Of a DNA stretch of 64,000 nucleotides, positions 17,454-26,683 are shown piece by piece. The stretch is taken from positions 58,641 through 122,640 of the forward strand of contig NZ_JAESDH010000016.1 of the NCBI RefSeq assembly GCF_019249295.1, written 5' to 3'. How positions within the stretch are numbered: position 1 is the first letter of the stretch; every line of letters starts with the position of its first letter. Origin of the DNA: Alteromonas antoniana. Lineage in GTDB: Bacteria > Pseudomonadota > Gammaproteobacteria > Enterobacterales > Alteromonadaceae. The notes below the pieces were generated by a model. That model did not search any database. It saw only the letters and a program-made list of their open reading frames with translations, and was not told the DNA's origin. A program made the translations under genes and the position numbers.

Positions 17454-18605
17454 TCACGGCGAATCAGGAGGATACAACAGGTAGGGCGCGCGCTGGCGCC
17501 TGAACGTAGCCAACTCTTCCTGCCAGCCTGCACGTATCTGCGCTTCACTCTCTCCGCGCATTATTGCCTCACGCAGTGAATCGGTGCCTGCCAGTTTGTC
17601 GAAAAACGCCGGACGCGTGAAAAAGGGCTGTGCGTTGGCCTTGAATGCCTGGTAGCTTTCTAGCAACAACGATAAGTCCAGCCCCGCTATCGGACTGTCG
17701 GTAAGCACAGTTGCCATTATCTCTTTGCCTTGCAGTTTGGGAGAGGGCGCAGATGCCATCGACACCGGCGTAAATGGCGTATCGCCAAGCGCGACCACGT
17801 CATGGCCGTATAGCTGAAAAGGCAACGGCGTGCCGCGACCCACGCTGACCGCAGTGCCTTCAAAAAAGCACAGCGAAGGATATAGCCTGATTGCCGTATC
17901 GTTCGGCAGATTGGGGCTGGGGGCCACTGCGACAGACCATGGCATGGTGCGTTCGTAGTCTTGTACCGGTACGATTTCCAGCAACAGGCGGTCAGCCTCA
18001 TTTATCCAGCCCTCGCCCTTGATCATCAGAGCCAGTTCGCCGACAGTCATACCGTGCAGCACCGGGATTGGATCCACACCAACAAAGCTCTCGAATCCTG
18101 GCTGTCGTACAGGACCATCCACAAAACGGCCGTTCGGGTTAGGCCGGTCAAGCACCATCAGTGGAACGTCGTTTTCCGCCGCCGCTTCCATGACATAGTG
18201 AAGGGTACTGATGTAAGTATAAAAACGGGTACCGACATCCTGAATATCAAAAATCAGGATATCGATATCGTTAAGCATGTCGGGCGACGGTTTTTTATTT
18301 GCCCCGTAAATAGACAGAATGGGAACGCCTGTTTTGGTATCTATTCCGTCGCGAATGATTTCGCCCGCGCCCTGATCGCCGCGAAAGCCGTGCTCTGGTG
18401 CCATCACCGATGCCACAGTTATGCCGTTGTCGAGTAAAAAGTCGACGAGGTGCTTGCCATCAACAGTGGATGTCTGGTTTACCACCAGCGATACCCGGCG
18501 ATCTTTCAGATGAGGAAGATACTGCGCAGGTTGATCCGCGCCTACAACAATGCCGTTTGCAACAGGCAGCCAACACATCATCAGAGTCAACAGAAAAACG
18601 CGCAT
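17454..18605 (-). CDS. namZ: Exo-beta-N-acetylmuramidase NamZ (GH171, formerly DUF1343)
   Basis: The 383-residue protein has a signal peptide ([18 protein letters not shown]). Family blocks are clear: PEHGFRGDQGAGE near residue 70, DIQDVGTRFYTYISTL near 120, VLDRPNPNGRFVDGP near 150 and PVLHGMTVGELALM near 185. DUF1343 proteins are now known as NamZ, which removes MurNAc from the non-reducing ends of peptidoglycan chains. The start overlaps the murQ stop by one base (TAATG), so symporter, murQ and namZ form one operon. It would act in the periplasm or outside the cell. Confidence 0.87.
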   Translation of the reverse strand: MRVFLLTLMMCWLPVANGIVVGADQPAQYLPHLKDRRVSLVVNQTSTVDGKHLVDFLLDNGITVASVMAPEHGFRGDQGAGEIIRDGIDTKTGVPILSIYGANKKPSPDMLNDIDILIFDIQDVGTRFYTYISTLHYVMEAAAENDVPLMVLDRPNPNGRFVDGPVRQPGFESFVGVDPIPVLHGMTVGELALMIKGEGWINEADRLLLEIVPVQDYERTMPWSVAVAPSPNLPNDTAIRLYPSLCFFEGTAVSVGRGTPLPFQLYGHDVVALGDTPFTPVSMASAPSPKLQGKEIMATVLTDSPIAGLDLSLLLESYQAFKANAQPFFTRPAFFDKLAGTDSLREAIMRGESEAQIRAGWQEELATFRRQRAPYLLYPPDSP

Positions 18606-19534
18606 TAGTGTTGCTCCGTCGCCTTGCGCAGGAAGCCCTGATGCGCATTAAGTTTCGTTCTGGCTGCCTCGGCAGAATCGCCGGTAAGGATCATCAGTAT
18701 GGCCAGTTTTGCCTGATTGCCAGCTTTGGCCAGCGCGTCGATAGCGGTGGCCTCATCACACTCGGTAGCCTGCATCACGATGCGTCTGGCCCGGGCTTTG
18801 AGTTTCTCATTGGTGGCATTCACATCTACCATCAGGTTCTCATAGGTTTTACCCAGACGGATCATGGTGGCAGTACTTAACATATTCAGTACCAGTTTCT
18901 GCGCAGTGCCTGACTTCATTCTTGTTGAGCCAGTGAGGACTTCCGGGCCAACAACCGGACAGATCGGTATGTCTGCTGCCTGCAGAATTGGCGCCCCGGG
19001 ATTACAGGCGATACCCACCGTACCGGCGTCGATTTCTCTGGCATACTCCAGTGCACCTGTCACGTAGGGAGTGCGTCCACTGGCAGAGAGCCCAACCAGC
19101 ACGTCACTGGATGTCAGATTCACTGCCTGCACATCCGCTTTACCCTGAGCATGGTTGTCTTCAGCGCCTTCAACGGCATGCACAATGGCTTTATCGCCAC
19201 CGGCAATCAGACCCACAACCAGCGAGTCAGGTACGCTGAAGGTGGGGCGGCACTCGACCGCATCGAGTATGCCCAGACGCCCGCTGGTGCCGGCACCGAT
19301 ATAAATCAGGCGTCCGCCAGACTGAAGCTTCCCGACAATACAATCCACGGCGCGGGCAATAGCCGGAAGTTCTGCGGTAACAGCTGGCGCTACTTTAGCG
19401 TCTTCATGATTGATGCGCGCCAGAATGGCTTCTGTCGGCAGTAAGTCTATGTCCATGGTATCCGGGTTTCTGCCCTCAGATACGATGCGGTCAAGCTGTG
19501 CCAGCAGCATCGTGTTTTCGTTATCGTGTGTCAT
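18605..19534 (-). CDS. murQ: N-acetylmuramic acid 6-phosphate etherase MurQ
   Basis: The protein has 309 residues from ATG 19534, which overlaps the symporter stop as ATGA; the longer in-frame extension runs into the symporter gene and is rejected. It has the SIS-type MurQ core: [18 protein letters not shown] near 70-87, [10 protein letters not shown] and [12 protein letters not shown] near 125, and [14 protein letters not shown] near 190. MurQ cleaves the lactyl ether of MurNAc-6-phosphate to give GlcNAc-6-phosphate and D-lactate in the cytoplasm. Its products feed NagA (42.4 kb) and the D-lactate-type dehydrogenase (13.5 kb). Confidence 0.95.
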   Translation of the reverse strand: MTHDNENTMLLAQLDRIVSEGRNPDTMDIDLLPTEAILARINHEDAKVAPAVTAELPAIARAVDCIVGKLQSGGRLIYIGAGTSGRLGILDAVECRPTFSVPDSLVVGLIAGGDKAIVHAVEGAEDNHAQGKADVQAVNLTSSDVLVGLSASGRTPYVTGALEYAREIDAGTVGIACNPGAPILQAADIPICPVVGPEVLTGSTRMKSGTAQKLVLNMLSTATMIRLGKTYENLMVDVNATNEKLKARARRIVMQATECDEATAIDALAKAGNQAKLAILMILTGDSAEAARTKLNAHQGFLRKATEQH

Positions 19535-21117
19535 GATGCACCTGTGTAGTGTGAGGCTGGTTCGGCCTGCAGCGGTTTGCCGGCAAGACAAACCAGAGTA
19601 GACAAGAAGGTTCCCAGCACCAGTTGCCAGGTGAACCCAAGGTGTAGTTGCCATGCGTCGGGCAGCCATAGACCGGCAATATAGGGTTGCAAACTAAGCG
19701 GCACGATAAAGCCTGTCAGCAGCGCGCTGGTTACCGAATAGCGATTGCCCCGTGTAGTAAACAAGGTAACAAAATACACGCCGAGCAAACCGGAATAGGA
19801 GAACACCATCACGCCAAGCGCAAACTGTAACAACGGCGTGTCGGTATATTGTTGCCAGTAGTAGCACAGACAGGCCATGGCACCTAACGCCGTTGCCACC
19901 AACACCATGCTTATTCGCCCAGCCGTCACATAATGGCTTTCCTGAGTATGGCGCTGGCGTGCTTCCCGCCATGGCCGGTAAAGATCCTGGATCAATACGC
20001 TGGACATCGAGTTCAATCCGGAATTTAAGGTCGACAATGCAGCAGCCATGATGCCGACGGTGACCAGTCCGCGGATCCCGTCCGGTATCGCCGTAAGCAC
20101 ATAGTACATAAAAATAGTAACCGGTTCTCCGGCAAAGGTTGGCGCGGGTGCGGAGCTGGTTCCCGACATCATCAAATCCGGGCGCGAGTAATATACCCAC
20201 AGCAACAAGCCAATGGTGATAAACAGCAGCATAACCGGGATCACCATCACCACTGACATCAGCATGGCTTTACTGCCTTCTCGGGCATTTTTGCAGGTAA
20301 GAAGCCGCTGTGTCATGTCCTGATCCAAACCAAAGGCGGCGATGTTCAACAGCACAAATCCGGTGAATACCGACCACAGAGAAAACACGCCATCGGGACC
20401 GAAATTCAGCTCTGTGGAAAACAATGTCAGTTTGGAGTCCTGCCCGGGGCCCGGGTTTGCCAGCGCGTCAAGAATCGCGCTGGTATCTGCCGGTATGGCA
20501 TACAGCAGTGCTGCAATAGCGGCAACGGCTGCGCCCACATAGATGCCGGCTTGCAGAACATCAGAATAGATAACGCTGCGGATCCCACCGTAAACGGTGT
20601 ATACCAGCCCTGTCAGCGTGATTATCAGCGTGGCAATAATCACGCTGGAAGCGTCGATATTGCCGAACAGGATCATCGCTATCGCCAGTGCTCCCATATA
20701 CAGCCTGGCACCACTGGCAAAAATACGGCCAAACAGGTACATCAATCCGGCCTGACGTTTTGCCGCGCTGCCAAAGCGTTTTTCCAAAAGCTCGTAAACG
20801 GTGAAAACCTGCAGTTGATAAAAACGGGGAATGAGAAACAGCGCAACAAAGAACGCTGCCAGAAAGGCACCCAGGTTCGTGGCCAGATAGGTGAGATCAC
20901 TGCGATACCCCTGGTCCGGACCGCCCAGGAAGGTGGCGGCAGATTGCGAAGTTGCCAGTACTGAGATGGCGACGACCCACACCGGCATATTGTGCCCGCC
21001 TAAGAAGTAATCGTCTGTGGACTTCGCACGTCGGTTGAACAGCCAGCCACTGCACACCAGCACCAGGCCATAGGCCAGAAACACGTAGAGATCGGCTGTC
21101 GTGTAGTGACGTAGCAT
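19531..21117 (-). CDS. Sodium:solute symporter (SSS family), probable MurNAc/amino-sugar importer
   Basis: The 528-residue protein has about 13-14 transmembrane segments. It shows the SSS family signature region ([22 protein letters not shown], split here as [12 protein letters not shown] and [10 protein letters not shown]) and an N-terminal [15 protein letters not shown] segment typical of sodium/sugar and sodium/sialic-acid carriers. It is first in the operon with murQ and namZ, so MurNAc is the most likely cargo; this is an inference. Unlike the PTS carrier MurP it would deliver unphosphorylated sugar, which then requires a kinase. Confidence 0.87.
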   Translation of the reverse strand: MLRHYTTADLYVFLAYGLVLVCSGWLFNRRAKSTDDYFLGGHNMPVWVVAISVLATSQSAATFLGGPDQGYRSDLTYLATNLGAFLAAFFVALFLIPRFYQLQVFTVYELLEKRFGSAAKRQAGLMYLFGRIFASGARLYMGALAIAMILFGNIDASSVIIATLIITLTGLVYTVYGGIRSVIYSDVLQAGIYVGAAVAAIAALLYAIPADTSAILDALANPGPGQDSKLTLFSTELNFGPDGVFSLWSVFTGFVLLNIAAFGLDQDMTQRLLTCKNAREGSKAMLMSVVMVIPVMLLFITIGLLLWVYYSRPDLMMSGTSSAPAPTFAGEPVTIFMYYVLTAIPDGIRGLVTVGIMAAALSTLNSGLNSMSSVLIQDLYRPWREARQRHTQESHYVTAGRISMVLVATALGAMACLCYYWQQYTDTPLLQFALGVMVFSYSGLLGVYFVTLFTTRGNRYSVTSALLTGFIVPLSLQPYIAGLWLPDAWQLHLGFTWQLVLGTFLSTLVCLAGKPLQAEPASHYTGAS

Positions 21118-21148
21118 AATGAATCATTCTTAGCTTTTGTGAAAAATA

Positions 21149-21161
21149 GAATAGTTTATTC
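21149..21161. promoter_or_regulatory. Candidate RpiR/MurR-type operator (site A)
   Basis: GAATAGTTTATTC is an exact palindrome of two 5-base arms with a 3-base spacer, lying between the divergent symporter and alanine racemase genes. It shares GAATA and ATTCC with site B at 16485-16497. A further GAATCATTC lies at 21121-21129. It may let the RpiR protein control both the murQ operon and alr. Confidence 0.5.
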
Positions 21162-21308
21162 CTGTTGGTTTGTATACCGGGTTCCGGAGGAAAGCGCAGC
21201 GATACAACGGGTAACACATGAAAAAGTAATGATGCTTTGGAAATTCTAAAATCATGTGGTCGTGGTACACTTCGTGCCAGTGTATTTCTGACAGGACATG
21301 ATCGTACG

Positions 21309-22379
21309 GTGAGCAGACAGACCCAGGCTATTATTCACGCCGACGCCATCATTCATAATTTTAAGCTGCTTCAGGCTAATGCGCCGCATAGTCGCAGCAT
21401 GGCTGTGATTAAAGCTGATGCCTACGGTCATGGTGCGGTGAATGTGGCGCGTCTGTTACGGGATATCAGTCCGCGGTTTGCGGTGGCAATCATAGAAGAA
21501 GCTATCGCCCTGCGAGAGGCCGGTATTACTGCACCCATTGTTGTGTTAGAAGGCCCGCATCAGCAGCGCGAATGTGCACTCGCCAGAGCCAGCGATTGTA
21601 TTATGGTGGCGCATCATCATGGTCAGCTCGACTGGTTAATGGCGTTACCGGAAGGGCAGCGCCCTCATATCTGGTTGAAGGTCGACTCTGGCATGCATCG
21701 CCTTGGGTTTGCGATTGATGAAGTCGCGCCGATCCTCAACACATATCAGACGTTGATAACATCAGAAACGGTACTGGCAACCCACCTTGCCTGTGCTGAT
21801 GATTTGGACAATCCTTTTACGCAACAGCAGCTGGATGCTTTCGGGGCACTGACAAACCGCATTGATCTGCCGATAAGTATTGCCAATTCTCCGGCCACAC
21901 TGGCCTGGCCGCAAAGTCAGGCAGACTGGAACCGGTTAGGCGTGGCTGTGTTTGGCAGTGGGCCGGATGTGCCAGAGCGGGCACAACTGAAACCGGCGAT
22001 GACGCTACGTTCCAGCGTGATGGCAGTACGCACGATTGCCGCTGGCGAGTATGTCGGTTATGGACAAAACTGGCTGGCCCAGCGCACGTCGAAGATCGCC
22101 ACAGTCGCAATCGGTTATGCAGACGGTTACCCGCGTCATTGCCCCAACGGTACGCCGGTGGCGATAAACGGGCAGCTTGCACCGCTGGCGGGCCGGGTGT
22201 CGATGGATATGATCACGGTGGATGTGACCGATATCGGCGAAGTTCGTCCCGGCGACCGTGTTGAACTTTGGGGGGAGCAGGTAAATATTGATACTGTTGC
22301 TCAGCATGCCGGCACCATCGGGTATGAACTGATGACCCGCGTATCCCAGCGCGTCCCGCGCATCGTCAGACATCGCTGA
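21309..22379 (+). CDS. alr: Alanine racemase
   Basis: The protein has 356 residues from GTG 21309, chosen because family members begin a few residues before the first strand (SRQTQAIIHADAI); an upstream in-frame TTG at 21237 gives an unlikely leader. PLP-binding Lys35 lies in VIKADAYGHG and the catalytic Tyr in AIGYADGYPR, with RVSMDMITVD following. It interconverts L- and D-alanine with PLP. It is divergent from the symporter/murQ/namZ operon, so it may serve D-Ala use from peptidoglycan peptides as well as, or in place of, cell-wall synthesis. Confidence 0.92.
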   Translation: MSRQTQAIIHADAIIHNFKLLQANAPHSRSMAVIKADAYGHGAVNVARLLRDISPRFAVAIIEEAIALREAGITAPIVVLEGPHQQRECALARASDCIMVAHHHGQLDWLMALPEGQRPHIWLKVDSGMHRLGFAIDEVAPILNTYQTLITSETVLATHLACADDLDNPFTQQQLDAFGALTNRIDLPISIANSPATLAWPQSQADWNRLGVAVFGSGPDVPERAQLKPAMTLRSSVMAVRTIAAGEYVGYGQNWLAQRTSKIATVAIGYADGYPRHCPNGTPVAINGQLAPLAGRVSMDMITVDVTDIGEVRPGDRVELWGEQVNIDTVAQHAGTIGYELMTRVSQRVPRIVRHR

Positions 22380-22663
22380 GATTGCTTTCGTGCACTTAGG
22401 GCGCGGCTTTTGAACATCGCCCGTTTCGCTTGAAATAGCTCCATTACACCTTCACAAACCGGCTTGTCGGAAGCTGAAAATTTCGCGCGCTGAATAAACA
22501 GACATCTCACACAGAGCAGTACGAGTGGGTAGCGCGGCAGCACGTATTCTCTTACCGTTATTCTGTGGGGTAAAGTGCCAAACCCGCATCGGTTCAGACG
22601 CAGAGTGAGCAAAACGGCGCGCCATGAGGTATACCATTACATCACTGTTTTTTCGGGAGCGTA

Positions 22664-23446
22664 ATGGACGCCACAAATGTCGTATTAATGGGCGTGATTG
22701 CCAGCAGCTGCGCCAGCCTTGGAACCGCAGCAGGCAGCCTTGGCGTGTTTGCCATTCGCACCTTGTCCCGTCGCATGGAAGACGGTTTGTTAAGTCTGGC
22801 TGCAGGGATCATGCTGGCAGCGACTTTTTTCTCGTTACTGCTGCCGGCGCTTGACTATGCCACCGTAGAGTACGGTTCGGAAGGTTTCAGCGCCATCGCG
22901 GTGGCGCTAGGCGTTCTGGCCGGTGCCGGTACCTTGTTCACTATCCATCAGCGGGCGCCGCACGAGCATTTTATTACCGGTCGGGAGGGGGCATCAGATA
23001 CCAAGCTGGGGCGCATCTGGCTGTTCGTCATTGCCATCACGCTGCACAATTTTCCCGAAGGGCTGGCGGTTGGCGTCGGCTTCGCAGGGGGCGAGGTAGC
23101 TAACGGAGTGAGTCTGGCACTGGGTATTGGCTTGCAGAATATACCCGAGGGGCTCGCTGTGGCTGTGGCCTTGCTGAGCGTTGGGTATTCCCCCGCACGA
23201 TGTGCGCTGGTAGGCGTGTTATCAGGCATGGTTGAGCCTGTGGGCGGTCTGGTTGGTGCGGTTGCCGTAGCCAGCGCGTCAATGCTGATGCCGGTCGCAC
23301 TGGCGTTTGCTGCTGGGGCCATGTTATTCATCATCAGCGACGAAATTATTCCGGAAACTCATCAAAACGGTAATCAGAACCTGGCAACGTTTACCTTACT
23401 GATTGGTTTTGTGGTGATGATGATCCTGGACGTGGTGATAGGGTGA
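22664..23446 (+). CDS. ZIP-family divalent metal transporter (GufA-like)
   Basis: The 260-residue protein has about eight hydrophobic segments. The metal-path motifs are HNFPEG (His128) in one helix and QNIPEG (Gln158) in the next, with DEIIPETH near residue 230. Gln rather than His in the second motif is the pattern of GufA-like members, so it is not taken as a defect. It likely moves zinc or related metals across the inner membrane. It is a single gene, convergent with the diguanylate cyclase. Confidence 0.87.
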   Translation: MDATNVVLMGVIASSCASLGTAAGSLGVFAIRTLSRRMEDGLLSLAAGIMLAATFFSLLLPALDYATVEYGSEGFSAIAVALGVLAGAGTLFTIHQRAPHEHFITGREGASDTKLGRIWLFVIAITLHNFPEGLAVGVGFAGGEVANGVSLALGIGLQNIPEGLAVAVALLSVGYSPARCALVGVLSGMVEPVGGLVGAVAVASASMLMPVALAFAAGAMLFIISDEIIPETHQNGNQNLATFTLLIGFVVMMILDVVIG

Positions 23447-23478
23447 TAATATTCCGCGATGATGCACGTTCACAATTA

Positions 23479-24468
23479 TTATGCCGTGCAGCACACGTTG
23501 CGGCCCGTTTCTTTCGCGCGATACAGCGCCATATCTGCGCGTTCCAGCCAGCGGTAGGACGACTCACCAGCAATATATTCGGCCACTCCGACGGATATCG
23601 TTAATTTGAGCCCCTCATGCATCATATTTTCCTGTACCGCCAGGCGTAGCGACTCGGCCAGAATACCGGCTTCATCCAGTGAGGTATTTTCTGCAATAAC
23701 CACAAACTCTTCACCGCCATACCGATAAATGCCGTCAGATGCTCGCAGTCGCTGGCGCACAGTATCGGCAAAATGAACCAACAGGGCATCGCCGATGGCA
23801 TGGCCATGCTCATCGTTAATCGACTTGAATTTATCAAGGTCAATCATCAGAAGGGACGCTCGCTGGTTTGGGTGGCGGGTAATTCGCTCGATAATCGACA
23901 GCAGCGTTTCTTCCAGCGCGCGACGGTTGGCCACGCCAGTCAGAGGGTCGTGAGTCGCCAGGTTATTCAGCTCTTTTTTCTGTTGGCGCATTCGGTATGA
24001 AAAAGCAAAGCAAAACATCAGGGTGCTGCTACTGGTGATCAGAAACTGAGCCATTGCCAGCGTGGTCATCTGTGGCCAGACCATGATGGTTGAACTAAGC
24101 AAAAACAGGCTGCTAAAGATAACGGCATAACCTGGACGCAGCATAAAAAACAGAGAAGTCAGCGCGGGGTACACCCAGAATATGTTGTCCGCCCCTTTAA
24201 GATAAATGGTGAGGGTCATCACCGATACACACAGGCCGGAAATACCCCAGCGTGCCAGGGTGGTGCGCTTGGTTATCAGCACATAAAAAAACATGGCAAG
24301 GTTGATAACTAAGGCAATAACATCGAGTAAAAATACCGGCCAGTCGCTGGCCATGAAGCGGATTACAACAAACGGCAGTATGCCCAGCGCAAAAGCTCCG
24401 CTGAGAATAAGTATGACCTGTAAGTCGGCATCATCTGCGTGATGTTTTTGTAAACTACGCTTTTCCAC
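23479..24468 (-). CDS. Membrane-bound diguanylate cyclase (GGDEF domain)
   Basis: The 329-residue protein has six or so hydrophobic segments in the first 155 residues, a membrane sensor of unassigned type. A GGDEF domain covers about 165-329, beginning NLATHDPLTGVANRRAL. The active-site motif is intact as YGGEEF at about residues 247-252, so it should make cyclic di-GMP. No RxxD inhibitory site was recognised five residues before the motif. It is transcribed alone. Confidence 0.92.
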   Translation of the reverse strand: MEKRSLQKHHADDADLQVILILSGAFALGILPFVVIRFMASDWPVFLLDVIALVINLAMFFYVLITKRTTLARWGISGLCVSVMTLTIYLKGADNIFWVYPALTSLFFMLRPGYAVIFSSLFLLSSTIMVWPQMTTLAMAQFLITSSSTLMFCFAFSYRMRQQKKELNNLATHDPLTGVANRRALEETLLSIIERITRHPNQRASLLMIDLDKFKSINDEHGHAIGDALLVHFADTVRQRLRASDGIYRYGGEEFVVIAENTSLDEAGILAESLRLAVQENMMHEGLKLTISVGVAEYIAGESSYRWLERADMALYRAKETGRNVCCTA

Positions 24469-24752
24469 ACGGCAATACTCTGATTACTCTCTCTGTAGAT
24501 TGGCAGGGAAATGCTGCGTTTTACAAGTTTTTTATTGAAAATTGACCAGTAAAAAAAATAAATATCGCTGAGTTAACAGACTAAGTGGCTGAAAGCACAA
24601 CGAAAGCCAGTGTAAATGTTCTGTAGCCCGGTAAGCCGTTAGCCGAAAGTACTAGCGCGGAGAGAGTAACAGGGGTATATAGTGTGTGCAGTTAATCAAC
24701 TGTTAACGCACTGCCGGTTGCCTACCGGTGCTATCTACCTCAGAGGTGATTG

Positions 24753-24833
24753 ATGCGAACTTCCTACTCCCGCCCACGCGTAAACCGTGGTGCTTATTCC
24801 AGGCCTGTACCAAAGAAAAAGCCTGCGCAGTAA
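24753..24833 (+). CDS. Candidate very small basic protein (26 aa)
   Basis: An ATG at 24753 follows AGAGGTGA, a good Shine-Dalgarno, at close spacing. The 26-codon frame encodes a strongly basic peptide rich in Arg, Pro and Lys, with an SRP repeat (SYSRPRV and AYSRPVP) and the tail KKKPAQ. A stem-loop with T-run lies 78 bases beyond its stop. The combination of ribosome site, biased composition and terminator suggests a real small gene or leader peptide. It could also be part of a small RNA. No family was recognised. Confidence 0.4.
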   Translation: MRTSYSRPRVNRGAYSRPVPKKKPAQ

Positions 24834-24910
24834 CTGTTTCTGCCGCGGCTGCGGGATGGTTATGGCTTCAACATACCCATAGTAACCCGCAACGCGGATG
24901 TCTTACTGTA

Positions 24911-24934
24911 ACGCCTGCCTGATGCAGGCGTTTT
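24911..24934 (+). terminator. Intrinsic terminator (plus strand)
   Basis: An 8-base stem (ACGCCTGC with GCAGGCGT) and 5-base loop are followed by TTTT. On the plus strand it can end only transcripts from the 24.6-24.9 kb gap, which supports a small transcribed unit there (see 24753-24833). The rest of the gap, 24469-24752 and 24935-25095, shows no further gene. Confidence 0.6.
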
Positions 24935-25095
24935 ACGTCACTACCGCCGTCAGCTGATACTCTTCAGGCAATGTGCGCCGCACAACCCTACTGCTCGACA
25001 TACTTTATTTGCAACGTCCCTACAGAACGGGCTATGACACCAGTTGTTCGTTATCAGCTGTGCGTTTGTCTTCACCCTCATTCTCACCTTCTTTG

Positions 25096-26658
25096 TCACA
25101 GTTTGGCAAAACCGTGCTTCAACACCTGATCGATCAGTGCGTTATGAGCGGGCAACATCTGACTGATTTTCTCTTTCTGCATGCACAGCTGCTTGTGCAG
25201 CTTATCGGCATAATGCTGCTCGTTAATCAGTGCAGAGGGCTGAATATGACTTTGATAGTCCATGCCATACAACACAAACTGGTTGCTTTCTACGCCAAAC
25301 ATTTCATTCACATTGGGGAAGTCGTTGCGGTTTGGTGTGCTGTAGCGCCACTTCTCAAGCTTTTCCAGCAAACTGTCTGTTGCCGTCTCCGGACTGGTAT
25401 TATCCAGCCAGAACTGATGGTCGTTTCTGCGCGATAAGTAGTAATGCATTTTAACGAAATCGACAATCGCGTCCCAGCGGTAAACAAAGGACGTATTAAA
25501 CGCTTTTGCTGCAATAGGGTAAGAGGCTTTTGAGTAGGGGAATTCGCTGACAAGAAAGCGTGCTGCGAGCTCTATCATCGCAATGGCGGTGGCCTCAAGG
25601 GGCTCACAAAAGCCGGCAGAAAGCCCGATTGCCACACAGTTTTTATGCCACTGCTCAGTACGGTAGCCTGTTTTCATCGGGACGCGCCGGGCGCCGGACA
25701 AATCAACGCTGTCCCCCAGGTAGGCTTGCAATACGTCCTCGGCGCGCTCGTGGCTGGTATGGCGGGCGCTGTAAACATAACCTACGCCACGTCTGTGTTG
25801 TAAACCGATGTCCCAGGTCCAGCCAGCTTCCTGTGCTGTCGAAATCGTATGCGTTGGTATTGGCGCATCGGGCTCAGCATAGGGCACCTGAACGGTAATG
25901 GCATGATCCACCAGCAAGACATCATCAATCGATTTAAATGCCGTGTTGTATTCCTGACCAATTAAGCGTGCGCTAAACCCGGTGCAGTCTACAAACAGGT
26001 CAGCGTGAAGTTCGCCATGTTCTTTAGATATCACCGACGCTATCGAGCCATCCGCGGCTTTTTTCACATCTGTGACAGTGCCGGTCAGATGTTTAACTCC
26101 GAACTCTTCCACGCTTTTCTTTCGAAGTAATCTGGCAAAGGCGGCTGCATCCAGGTGGTAGGCGTAGTTGAGGCCAGCAAACTCTTTATGGGTAATTTTC
26201 TTGGGCGCCAGGTTATTTTCGCAGGTTGTGCCCTGAATGCTGACAGCCTCATCAAAATATGGGCCGTATTTCTCCTTTTCCTGTAGCCAGTATTTGGCAA
26301 TATCCATATGAGGGCCGCCCAGCGGCACATCGAAAGGGTGGTAGTAATAGTTTCTTGGATGATTGTCTGCCGGGTTGTACAGCCAGTGCGCAAATTTGGC
26401 AGCCTGCTTAAAGGTGGCACTGGTTTCCCGGATAAACTCGGTTTCGGAAATCCCTAAGGTTTCCAGTGTCACCCGCATGGTGGGAAACGTCCCCTCGCCA
26501 ACGCCGATGGTGCCGATATCTTCCGATTCAATCAGGGTTACCTGCACCGCGCCAGGTTCCTTACAGGACAAATGCTTGCCGAGGTACGCCGCGGTTATCC
26601 AGCCTGACGTGCCGCCGCCCACAATCAGTACGTGTCTGGTCGCCTCTGAATTTATCAT
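25096..26658 (-). CDS. Tryptophan-halogenase-family flavoprotein 1
   Basis: The protein has 520 residues from ATG 26658, just before the FAD-binding strand (HVLIVGGGTSGWITA); an upstream in-frame start overlaps the sulfotransferase gene. The catalytic Lys of flavin-dependent halogenases is present as Lys84 (SATFKQAAKFAHW), and the catalytic Glu region as EPLEA (AGFCEPLEATAI). The family motif GWxWxIP appears as GWTWDIGL. Such enzymes use FADH2, O2 and halide. Relatives in TonB-receptor/SapC clusters, such as BrvH, brominate indoles in vitro, but their native substrate is unknown. It is the last gene of the NagR-linked operon. Confidence 0.9.
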   Translation of the reverse strand: MINSEATRHVLIVGGGTSGWITAAYLGKHLSCKEPGAVQVTLIESEDIGTIGVGEGTFPTMRVTLETLGISETEFIRETSATFKQAAKFAHWLYNPADNHPRNYYYHPFDVPLGGPHMDIAKYWLQEKEKYGPYFDEAVSIQGTTCENNLAPKKITHKEFAGLNYAYHLDAAAFARLLRKKSVEEFGVKHLTGTVTDVKKAADGSIASVISKEHGELHADLFVDCTGFSARLIGQEYNTAFKSIDDVLLVDHAITVQVPYAEPDAPIPTHTISTAQEAGWTWDIGLQHRRGVGYVYSARHTSHERAEDVLQAYLGDSVDLSGARRVPMKTGYRTEQWHKNCVAIGLSAGFCEPLEATAIAMIELAARFLVSEFPYSKASYPIAAKAFNTSFVYRWDAIVDFVKMHYYLSRRNDHQFWLDNTSPETATDSLLEKLEKWRYSTPNRNDFPNVNEMFGVESNQFVLYGMDYQSHIQPSALINEQHYADKLHKQLCMQKEKISQMLPAHNALIDQVLKHGFAKL

Positions 26659-26683
26659 CGTTTTTTTCTCACTTATCTTATGG

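Noticed and set aside
23135..23152. ZIP transporter has QNIPEG instead of HNIPEG, suggesting a lost metal ligand
   Set aside because: Gln at this place is the pattern of GufA-like ZIP proteins, so it is a subfamily feature.
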